Assembly: GCA_964620125.1 (NCBI GenBank)
Contig: CAZUGQ010000003.1
Coordinates: forward strand, 62,001-126,000
DNA from: OLB6 sp964620125
GTDB taxonomy: Bacteria; Bacteroidota; Ignavibacteria; Kapaibacteriales; Kapaibacteriaceae
Direction of reading: 5' to 3'
Length of the DNA stretch: 64,000 nucleotides
The notes below the pieces were generated by a model. That model did no database searches and had not been told where the DNA came from. It was given only the letters and a program-made list of their open reading frames with translations. The translations under genes and the position numbers were made by a program. This document shows, piece after piece, positions 17,367 through 26,500 of this stretch (position 1 is its first letter; each line of letters begins with the position of its first letter).

Positions 17367-20300
17367 TTAGTGGTGAACCTGCACCACTTGAGTGGCTCGT
17401 TCGAATGGCGTAGCTATCTGCAACACGTATGTACCAGAGGCCAAGCTCGAAGTGTCAAGTGTGAGCGTATGCACAATCATTGCAGAGCGGTCTCGATAGT
17501 CAACACTCTTCCCCGATATCATATCGTGCATAGACACGGTAAGGGGTACTGGCATTGTTGCTTCTACGCGAATGCTAACGTAGTCCGATGCCGGAATTGG
17601 CGATACTCGGATCATTGCAATTGTGCCACCAAGGCGAACTGACCGCAGATCGCGACCTGCACAAACGTCGTTGATTGTAATCATCCCGTTGATGTGATTC
17701 ACCTGCGTTGGTACCCCAATCCACGCAAATGGCAACCCTTCGTTGAATGTGAGTGGTATCTCGCTTTCTATAGAAAGGCCTATCAAGGCTGGAATCCTCG
17801 TGAGCGTATCCGTACCATTCCATTCTCCCGTTACGGTCACAAGCAACGAGTCGGGGCGAATCACGGTTCGCACCTCAGCCCCGTTATACACGCCATCCTG
17901 TATGCTTAACTGTTGTGCCGGTACCCGGAATTGCGTTTGAAAGGCTGTGAGCAGGTGTGGAGCAACCTGCGGACGTTCTTCGATGGTGATTGGGAGAAGA
18001 ACGCTCTGGCCCACACTTGCCGTTAAGGTCGGAAGCTTTACAGTTGTCGAGGTTGTGGCTTCAGCACGGAGTTCCGTAAGGAGTGTAAGAGGGCAGCTAC
18101 TGTCAATCTCCACAATCAAGGTGTCAATGTGGTTGCCGTACTCTTGCCTCAATTCTACTTCTGCGTACAATGTTTCACCTGGTGCCAGCGTTGCCGGTAG
18201 TGGCGGTATGGTGCGAACCAGAGTGTACGGCGCTTCGGGCGGTGCAACACTCAACACTCTCAAGGGAGCTGTTCCAATATTCGAGTATGCGGCCGTCATC
18301 GTTTGCGTGGATCCGATTGCCGACTCCGAGTACTGCAGCACGGGTGTGCTGCTTACTTGCTGCACCAGTCGTTCACCATTCACCACAATTGTGATCGTTG
18401 TGTCGCAGGGCGCAAGTGTTATGGAGATGCTTCCCGAAAACGGACCATCCAGTGTTACCGTACTCTGAACAACGATGTGTAGGGTTCCGCGAAAAACGGT
18501 CCCGAGCGCAAGACTGGTGGTAATCGGTCCGCTCACAACAATGTTGGTCACCGTCCAGTCTGTAAGGTTTACGGAATCGGATACGAGGATTGAATCCGTG
18601 CTACTCTGCGAAAGGCAACCTACCGTTGGCGGCAACGTCAGCGTCGAGGCACTTCGAAGCACAGGTTTGATGATGGTCCCGCTCAGTTGAGACCACACCG
18701 TATCAATACACGTTCCTTTCTGAACGATGATTCCAATACGGCCATAATGGGACTGATTTGATGGCGCATACTGCACGCGCACTGCAACAGAGTCACCAGC
18801 AAACACCGAGTCGGGCAGTTGGCTGCGCAGCGTCACAGAACCTTCCGTTAATGCTCCTACAAGAGCAGCAGATGGAACGTTCTCTACATACACGTGTACC
18901 GTTGTGTCGGACTGAACAGGCGAGCAGGCACCATAGGAAACCATTGTAATCTGGGTTGGTGTAATGCCGGAGCCAAGAGATTGGAAGGCTACACCAAGTT
19001 GTGCTTCTACCACCGTGTTGCATGGTAGCGCGGTTGCTCGAACGATACCATAACTGGTATCGACACCGTAGCGCATGATTACGAGGGGTATCTGCACACT
19101 GTCGCCTGGGTCGAGTGTGTGGTCTGCATTCAGTTGTATAACAACTGGGCCAGTTCCGACCACGCTGATCGTTGCTACTTCTGCACCAACATTCTTTACC
19201 ACACACCGGGTACTAACTGAATCTCTGCAGTAAGCTGATAACCATGGCTCTTGAAGGTAAAGCTGAATACGAGCCGGTTCTCGAATCGTGATAAATACCG
19301 TGTCTTCATTTTGGCAGCCAAGCGAGTCTGTAACGGACAAGATCACGTAGGGGGCTTGGGCATGTGAAACATCAGCAGAGAGAGCATTACTGAGAACAGT
19401 GCCTCTGGAATCCCTCCACTGTGCTTGAACCTTACCAGTTCCTCCAGTATAGGTGCCAACAAGTGTGTTTATGCTATCCTTACAAAGCTCAATGCTCTGT
19501 GGCACTACTGCGATGATTGGAGTTGAAAGCACACTGGTAGGAACAACTGCATTGGAAATGATTCGGCCGTCATCCCCATCCAGTGCTCCGTAGGCAGCCT
19601 CCTGCAGATTGGAGATGCCTTGATTAATGCCGTGAGTGCCGCCGGTAACCGTGATTTGAAGTAGAGGCGATACGGTTGAGCTGGTTAGGTACACTAATCC
19701 GCCACCACCTCCGCCTCCCGGCCCATGCTTTGCTCCTGTGCGTAACTGGCCCCCGCTACCACCGTTTGCAGAAAGTCGAAGCGCTGTTTCAAACAACCAG
19801 CAATCAATCACGATGGTACCCCCGGCTCCGCCTCCACCTGCACCATCGTTACCGGCAGGGTTCAGCACGGTTTGTCCGTTGGCCAACACTGCGTGCCCAT
19901 TTCCGATGATGGTTCTTGCTCGAATGATGACAATTCCTCCACCACGCACACCGCCGGTTCCTACCCTGTCGTTTGCATGACCTGTTCCACCACCACCACC
20001 TAGGTAGGCTCTTGGCTGTTGCGCTGTTGCGTGAAGTGAGTACCCACCTAAACCACCATTCAGGATAGGATTGCTGCAACCTTGCCACTGGATGCCACCA
20101 CGGCCACCCAGCCCTCCATTGCCGCCCCCCCCTCCACCACTGTTATGAGCTGCACCACCACCGCCACCATTGGCAAGAGCTCCACGACCCCATTCGTTAT
20201 ACTGCAGAGGATCAGCGATGCCGTGACCTCGTGGTGACAGGTCGCCATCATTTTCAGCACCAGACAGCGTCAGGATGCTGCATGCGCTACGTCCGTTGGT

Positions 20301-20816
20301 TTGTTGTCCACCGCGGAACCCCAATTCTGAAACGTTGATGTCGGCTTGAAACAGCAGTGTATCCTGTATCTCCATGACAACAACACCGCCAGTTTTACCA
20401 TCGTATGCCGGAGCAAAGACGGATGCGTTAATAACTGCGCTCTTCGCAGTTGCAACGCGAATGACCTGTGTTTCTCCTCCCATGAGGTAGGTGTTCTGGA
20501 GAAGGCCGTTCAGGTAGAGGTGGTTCCCTTGAACAGCCTCGACTGTTGCAAACTCGAATAGACCAGTAGAGCCATATTCTAGGACAGTCCCGAAGTTGTT
20601 TGGGTCGTACGAAACCTGAGCCCCCTTCATTTGAATAAGGAGGATTCGATCTCCGGTGTTGAAGCCAGTGGCATCATCAAGATGTAGGATGTTCTGGCAG
20701 TTTGCTGTTCCAACCGAGATGAGGCGCGAGTACACATTCACAATGCCCTGCAACGAAACCTGGGCAGCTGCGGTAGCGGCCAAACACAACAGGAATGCGA
20801 TGATTGTTGAGCGCAT
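17367..20816 (-). CDS. Large secreted glycine-rich T9SS cargo protein (1,149 aa)
   Basis: From ATG at 20816 the protein starts with the signal peptide RSTIIAFLLCLAATAAA. Residues ~20-170 form a beta-rich domain (NILHLDDATGFNTGDRILLIQMKG). Residues ~200-390 hold a strongly glycine-rich region with several G5-G7 runs, a composition seen in 'glycine-rich' adhesin-like envelope proteins. The central part contains an Ig/PKD-like module (~450-530) and several choice-of-anchor-D-like repeats. A cohesin-like segment (~950-1060) precedes a C-terminal type-A sorting domain (VSPIPASDYVSIRVE ... GTYVLQIATPF). The product is probably a surface or extracellular structural protein. The in-frame start at 20855 lacks a signal-like sequence immediately after it. 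prfC lies 42 bp upstream on the same strand. Confidence 0.75.
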   Translation of the reverse strand: MRSTIIAFLLCLAATAAAQVSLQGIVNVYSRLISVGTANCQNILHLDDATGFNTGDRILLIQMKGAQVSYDPNNFGTVLEYGSTGLFEFATVEAVQGNHLYLNGLLQNTYLMGGETQVIRVATAKSAVINASVFAPAYDGKTGGVVVMEIQDTLLFQADINVSELGFRGGQQTNGRSACSILTLSGAENDGDLSPRGHGIADPLQYNEWGRGALANGGGGGAAHNSGGGGGGNGGLGGRGGIQWQGCSNPILNGGLGGYSLHATAQQPRAYLGGGGGTGHANDRVGTGGVRGGGIVIIRARTIIGNGHAVLANGQTVLNPAGNDGAGGGGAGGTIVIDCWLFETALRLSANGGSGGQLRTGAKHGPGGGGGGGLVYLTSSTVSPLLQITVTGGTHGINQGISNLQEAAYGALDGDDGRIISNAVVPTSVLSTPIIAVVPQSIELCKDSINTLVGTYTGGTGKVQAQWRDSRGTVLSNALSADVSHAQAPYVILSVTDSLGCQNEDTVFITIREPARIQLYLQEPWLSAYCRDSVSTRCVVKNVGAEVATISVVGTGPVVIQLNADHTLDPGDSVQIPLVIMRYGVDTSYGIVRATALPCNTVVEAQLGVAFQSLGSGITPTQITMVSYGACSPVQSDTTVHVYVENVPSAALVGALTEGSVTLRSQLPDSVFAGDSVAVRVQYAPSNQSHYGRIGIIVQKGTCIDTVWSQLSGTIIKPVLRSASTLTLPPTVGCLSQSSTDSILVSDSVNLTDWTVTNIVVSGPITTSLALGTVFRGTLHIVVQSTVTLDGPFSGSISITLAPCDTTITIVVNGERLVQQVSSTPVLQYSESAIGSTQTMTAAYSNIGTAPLRVLSVAPPEAPYTLVRTIPPLPATLAPGETLYAEVELRQEYGNHIDTLIVEIDSSCPLTLLTELRAEATTSTTVKLPTLTASVGQSVLLPITIEERPQVAPHLLTAFQTQFRVPAQQLSIQDGVYNGAEVRTVIRPDSLLVTVTGEWNGTDTLTRIPALIGLSIESEIPLTFNEGLPFAWIGVPTQVNHINGMITINDVCAGRDLRSVRLGGTIAMIRVSPIPASDYVSIRVEATMPVPLTVSMHDMISGKSVDYRDRSAMIVHTLTLDTSSLASGTYVLQIATPFERATQVVQVHH

Positions 20817-20858
20817 GAGGTGACGATGTTGGTGCTCAACTCGTGGCAGATGCAATGG

Positions 20859-22439
20859 TTACGACGCCGTTGGGGAATCTACGAGTCGAAGGCCTTCGTT
20901 CCGATCCAAGGTGTAGTTGATTTCCCAATCACTCTTAAACAGTGCTACTAGCCGACCGTGTTCGTCGATGACTACGGGCACATTGTTTGCCGGGCGTGTG
21001 TTGCCAACAATCCACCGGGTTCGCGTGTACGGTTGACGCTCCAGGCGAACCAACTCGTTGTATTCATTCTCCATACGCCAGGCAAAGAGTTCAAGCTGCA
21101 ATTCGCCAACTACGCCAATCAGTGGTGTAGGATTGCCGTCGGCTTCTGTGAAGATCTGAATAACACCTTCTTCTCGTAGTTGTTCGATGCCCTTACGAAA
21201 GCTCTTTGAAAACGATCCTGACTTCGGCCACACCTTAGCAAAAATCTCGGGAGCAAATCGCGGGAACTGAGGTAGGCTCAGCATGGATCGTTCGGTAAGA
21301 GTGTCGCCAACCTGAAAGAGTCCGGGATTCGTGAGTCCGATAACGTCACCAGGGAACGCTTCATCTACGATGCTTCTATCGCGTCCAAAAATTTCAAACG
21401 GATAGTTGAGTTTGGTGGTTTTGCCAGTGCGTGGATGAAGAGCCGTCATGCCACGCTCGAATGTTCCGCTTACGATTCGAAGAAACGAAATGCGGTCACG
21501 ATGAGCCTTGTTCATGTTGGCCTGCACTTTGTAAACAAACCCAACAAACTCGTCGGCATGTGGGTGCACCTGTACTAAAGCACCCTTATCATCCATCATC
21601 GGATATGATTGTGGGGAGGGGGCTAATGCAAGTACATCGTTAAGGAAGTGTTCCACACCAAATGTTGTGATGGCCGATCCCCAGTACACGGGCGTGTTGC
21701 CCTCTGCTAGAAATGCTGCTCGATCGAAGGGCGGGATTACATGCTCAACAAACTCAAGATCGGTGAGGAGTTTGTCGTGTGCCTGAGGACCGAGTGACGT
21801 TCGTAGTTCCGGATCGCGAATGTTTCCAATTTTCACAGGTGCCTTGGTACGTCCACCAGCCGTTCGCTCGAAGGCGTAAAACTCACCTCGAGCCCTGTCG
21901 TAGATGCCGCGGAAATCAGGTCCATCACCGATGGGCCAGGTACGAGGAATGGCGGTAATGCCCAACACCTGCTCTACTTCGTCGAGCAGTTCCAGCGGAT
22001 CCCGTGCAGGCCTATCCATCTTGTTCATGAAGGTGATGATGGGAATGCCGCGGTCTCTGCACACTTTGAACAGCTTGATGGTTTGCTCTTGCACACCACG
22101 GCCTGCATCCAGAAGCATGATGGCTGCATCCACTGCCATGAGGGTTCGATAGGTGTCCTCCGAGAAGTCCTGGTGACCAGGCGTATCAAGAAGATTCAGC
22201 ATCAAACCATCATAATGTACTCGCATGGCACTTGAGCTAACACTAATGCCGCGTTGCTGCTCGATACCCATCCAGTCGCTGGTGGTTCCTGCATGTTTAC
22301 CACCAGTTACGGCACCTGCCTGATGTATAGCACCAGAATACAGCAGAAGCTTTTCAGTAAGTGTGGTTTTACCTGCGTCTGGATGGCTGATGATTGCCAC
22401 TGTCCGGCGACGTGAGATTTCAGATTCTAGAAGAGACAT
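20859..22439 (-). CDS. prfC: Peptide chain release factor 3
   Basis: RF3 is a translational GTPase that recycles RF1/RF2 after termination. G motifs are clear: IISHPDAGKTTLTEKLLL (G1), GISVSSSAM (G2), LLDTPGHQDFSEDTYR (G3) and FMNKMDRPARDP (G4). Domain II begins after residue ~280 and the RF3-specific C-terminal domain includes VVGELQLELFAWRMENEY. I chose ATG at 22439 (526 aa) because MSLLESEISRRRTVAIISHP matches the usual N-terminus; the longer frame from 22496 adds 19 atypical residues. A metabolic or translation gene between two secreted-protein genes suggests no functional operon. Confidence 0.95.
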   Translation of the reverse strand: MSLLESEISRRRTVAIISHPDAGKTTLTEKLLLYSGAIHQAGAVTGGKHAGTTSDWMGIEQQRGISVSSSAMRVHYDGLMLNLLDTPGHQDFSEDTYRTLMAVDAAIMLLDAGRGVQEQTIKLFKVCRDRGIPIITFMNKMDRPARDPLELLDEVEQVLGITAIPRTWPIGDGPDFRGIYDRARGEFYAFERTAGGRTKAPVKIGNIRDPELRTSLGPQAHDKLLTDLEFVEHVIPPFDRAAFLAEGNTPVYWGSAITTFGVEHFLNDVLALAPSPQSYPMMDDKGALVQVHPHADEFVGFVYKVQANMNKAHRDRISFLRIVSGTFERGMTALHPRTGKTTKLNYPFEIFGRDRSIVDEAFPGDVIGLTNPGLFQVGDTLTERSMLSLPQFPRFAPEIFAKVWPKSGSFSKSFRKGIEQLREEGVIQIFTEADGNPTPLIGVVGELQLELFAWRMENEYNELVRLERQPYTRTRWIVGNTRPANNVPVVIDEHGRLVALFKSDWEINYTLDRNEGLRLVDSPTAS

Positions 22440-22623
22440 ACTCGGCAAAACTAGCCACCTTGGTATGGTGGTTGCCTCGTTCTCACCCTGCGCCAACAGC
22501 AGGATGGCTATGTAAACGCATCGGATAGGTTGACGTATCAGTGGTTCTTGTTGCTATTACCTGAATACGATGTGCTGCACGACAACGAGTGCCAAGCTTT
22601 CACGGTTCGTGGATGGTTGCGTT

Positions 22624-23502
22624 CTACCGCGGAGCCAAAGGTGATGCTTCTGCCTTTGTTGACGTGATGGCATAATTCACACCAAGCATAAACCGAAAGG
22701 AGCTTACACTCCACGATTGCCCTTCAACAACCGAGGTGAAGAGTGGAGAGAACTGCACCTCAGGTACTAGAGAAAGGGTACGACTTGCATTAAGCGGAAG
22801 TGCATACCGGGCACCGATAAGAATGCCCATCTGCAATGCAGATGTTCCAGTGATTTCACCTTCTGATTCGTTGCGTACACCACTACCACCGTCGTAGTCG
22901 TAGGCAATCGATTCATCAAGGCGCTCGAGCTGACTGTAGCTGGCACCAAGGAGCATGCCGAATCGAACACCTCCAAGCAGCCCAAATCCCATTGACGGCT
23001 CATCACCGAATGTGAAGAGCACAGCAGGCTCGAGTGAAAGAATTGAGAACGACGATGTGAGCTCATGTTCTATCACAGCTTGCACGGCTTGATTGCCTTG
23101 GCGCACTGTTATCGGCTCCTCGGTAAGCTGCGTTACACTCGTACTGTGGTACGTGAGGCGCGTTACGAGTTCAAGCTGTGAGGCAAGTGGCAACTCAAAA
23201 CCCAAGCCCCCTACAAAACCTGAACCTGTTGCACCGTCATAGCCGGGACAACAGGTGGGGACGTTGGGGAGTGATAGGTCCGCCGCACGGTTGAGATCCA
23301 TGGAATAACCACCGAGCAGTCCAACAGAGAGTATGCGCTTGGTTACCATTGGAGGAGCTGTGATGACGGCAGCAATTGTGTCGTCAGATACCTGGTCAAT
23401 GCTTATGATTTCCTGTGCAAAACATGCGTTAGGAAGCAGAACAGGCACACTGCTAACAAAGAGGAGGAACAATCCGGTGAACCAACGTGTGTGTGTCTGC
23501 AT
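22624..23502 (-). CDS. Outer-membrane beta-barrel protein (PorT/OMP-b-brl-like)
   Basis: From ATG at 23502 the protein (292 aa) has the signal peptide FTGLFLLFVSSVPVLLPNACFA and then alternating amphipathic strands with aromatic girdles, e.g. LSVGLLGGYSMDLNRAA, GFVGGLGFELPLA, LLGGVRFGMLLGA and FRFMLGVNYAIT at the C-terminus. This is typical of the small outer-membrane barrels of Bacteroidota. It begins 4 bp after the stop of the giant SBBP protein gene, which lies upstream on the same strand, so the two are co-transcribed and may act together, for instance as anchor and cargo. The reading frame runs open well upstream to 23826, but that part overlaps the neighbour and is not used. Confidence 0.75.
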   Translation of the reverse strand: MQTHTRWFTGLFLLFVSSVPVLLPNACFAQEIISIDQVSDDTIAAVITAPPMVTKRILSVGLLGGYSMDLNRAADLSLPNVPTCCPGYDGATGSGFVGGLGFELPLASQLELVTRLTYHSTSVTQLTEEPITVRQGNQAVQAVIEHELTSSFSILSLEPAVLFTFGDEPSMGFGLLGGVRFGMLLGASYSQLERLDESIAYDYDGGSGVRNESEGEITGTSALQMGILIGARYALPLNASRTLSLVPEVQFSPLFTSVVEGQSWSVSSFRFMLGVNYAITSTKAEASPLAPR

Positions 23503-23506
23503 GAGC

Positions 23507-26500
23507 TTATCGAGTGATGAGAACGGGCAGCCTGTAGAGTGAGCCGCGTGCGTCGACGGTGAGGAGATAGGTACCCGAGCCAAACGTGGAAACATCAACA
23601 ACAACAAGTGCATTACCTTGTTGATCGGAAGTGAGGACGCCGGAGGTAACCTGTTGACCGGTGTAGTTGTAGAGTGCGTAGGAACCAGGTTGCGATCCAA
23701 GACCCTGCACTTCGATCGTGAACTGCGTGATGGCAGGAATAGGGTAGACGTTAATGCTGAACGCTTCGGCCTTGGGGTCGAGGAGGCGGGTTCCTCCTTC
23801 CTCGCAGACGTCAGTAATGACAACATGACCGTTCGAAGTTGTTACGAGTGCCGTTGTGTCTTCGATCCAATCAAAGTTGCTTATAACCACATCGGTGGCA
23901 GCAGCGGTACCCAGTATGGCAGTGAAGTTTAGCGATGCAAGCAGACCAGTGGTCGAAGTACGTGTTCCCGTTAGTGTAATCGTACATGGAGCGTAGGCAC
24001 CCTGCACAAAACAGTCAGGCGTACCATCGGTGCCAACAATGACCATAGGGTTGTATGTGATATCGGCACGCCATGTGCGAAGACCGTTATCATCAAGATT
24101 CTCACTGTCAACAAGACGTAAGCCAAGGGTAACCTTTTCTCCAACCTTAACTGAAGCACTATCAAGAACTACTGTGCTTCGGGCAGGAGCAGCGCCAGTG
24201 CACGTGCCCGTGAAAGCACTAAACACATCAAGTGCACACGGGGTGGCAACCGCTACCGATATGGTGTCCAATATGCTAGGTACACATGCAGCCCGATAGT
24301 CCACCTCCAACATGCCACCAGGCAGCAGTGTTGTGGAGTTGGGCCTCGTGGCCACAATGCTAAGATTGGCTGTTGCTCTCGTATTGAAGATCAGGGTATC
24401 AGTGCCGTAGTTCTCAAATCGGACTGTGCCCGTTGCTGGAGCGGTAAGTGCACCCAACGCCACGAGTGCATCAACCGACCGAATAGACGGTGTTGTTCGA
24501 ACTCCGCTAACATGTATCACGCGACGTATCGAGCATGGTTCGATAATCATCACGATACTGTCTACCAGTACTCCGTCGGTTGTTGGAGTCCATAGCACAT
24601 TAAACGATACATCCTGTCCGTTAGCAAGTACGGACCCAACGGCCATGTTGGTGCTGATGCTCGGTCCAGTAGAGACGGATGACACGGTTCCATCACCCGA
24701 CCCACTGAATCGAACGGTAAAGGGCTGAACAATTGTTGATGGTCCGGAACACGAGCTCACCTCGCCCAGATCCGATGTTGCCGGTGTGGTAACGGCAGTG
24801 CCGCTCTTGTTAGCACTTATAGTAAGTGGTACTGTTAGTGCACAGGGTTCAACACCAAGAGTAAGCGTGGTGGTAAACGGTCCAGATGTTGCCGGTCGAA
24901 CGCTCACATTCACGCGTATGCTATCACCGCCTGGAATCGTGAGAGGTCCGGAAGGTGTAAACACAACTTCTGGGTTTGAGGGGAGTGTGACGGATGCTCT
25001 TGCCGTACCTCGATTCCAAATCACCACCGATGTATCCTTGCTGTCTTCGCAACCCTGCAGTGTCCCAACGTTCAGCGTTGGCGGCTCCACTGCTACATCC
25101 ATTGCGCCGCGAATGCCGCTGATAAAAACGAGCAGTGTGTCTTGGCACGTACCTGATTGAAACGGAAAGAACACAGTGTCGGCATAGGTTCCGGTAGCCT
25201 GCGGATTGAAGTCAACGATGATCTGCTGTCCTTCTCCCTGCGCAAGTGTAACAGGTGTTTGTGGGGTAACAACTCTGAAGGGGGCTCTGGTAAATCCTGG
25301 TTGAAGTGTGAGTACATTCGTTCCGTTATTACGAATGGTGATGATGGTATCGCGTGTTTCCGGCTCGCAGTCAAGCACAGTACCAAAGTCTACACGGTTC
25401 GGTATCAAGCTGGCAACAAGTTGTGATTTCACGATTCGCAACTGACAGGTGATGCTCCAGTTGCACGGCGATCCGAAGAAGACAAGAGAACCAGTAGACG
25501 TTCCCGCAGTTTGTGGTGTGGCAAGGACAGCTACTCGAACACTGTCACCCGGTGCGATATCTAAGCCCCCTACCAAACTTGTTCCAATGGAAAACACGGA
25601 GCTCGAGGCACGTGCACTATCGAGTGTAAGGGGATAGTCCATGGTGTTCACCACCCAAACGGAATCCGTACCTGTGGCTTCGCAAGCATCCAACTCCTGA
25701 AACACAACGGTGTCGGTGTTGAGTCTAGGTGAAGGGTTGATGATGGTAACAAGTACCGTATCTGTGGCTGTACAGCCTAGTTGATCGGTAACGGTTACTG
25801 CGTAGTGCGAGGTGGTGTTGGGATTCACACCAGGTTCCTCAAGGCCGTCGTTGTCAATGTATTGTGGGCCTGGCTCAACCCGCTTCCATTTGTAAAAGTA
25901 GGGGGGGGTACCACCAGAGGGTACAGCCTTTAGGCGAATGACGGTGTTAATACAACCTTCCACGTCGGATCCGGCTGATACGGTAGGCCGAGGAGCTTTT
26001 GCTATCCAAACCGTATCGTGAAACCGGCAACCATCCATTGTAAGAACACTAACGGTATACATTCCACTATCGCTAACCGTTATCTGTTGGGTTCGAGCAC
26101 CAGTGTTCCATTTATATGATGTGTAGCCACTTGGGGCTCGCAGAATTCGCGATTCGTTGTCACATAAAACAGGCGTACCATTTATTGTAACGTCCATCGT
26201 TGTGTCTGGGCAATTCGAGAAATAGGACAGGAATGGCGCATCGTACAGCGGATCGGCCGAAAGGTCTGCTCCACTCTGATAAGCACCAGGAGTTACGGCC
26301 ATATATCGGCCGCGAACCATGCTTGCCACTGAGATGTATGCATTGTTTTCGCAGTAGATGTCGGTGATGCGGTCATACCCGAAGTCAGTATTGCTTGGAA
26401 TGGTATCACCCGGTGCTGTTGGTCTTGGCGGGAGGTTGTCATCCGGATCGGCACCATAGTAGGTGCAATAAAGTCTGCCAGCACCATTGGCTGTCATCTG

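Noticed and set aside
19738..20260. Runs of C and G as possible phase-variable frameshift tracts
   Set aside because: They encode the glycine-rich region in one continuous frame and no tract is a long pure homopolymer.
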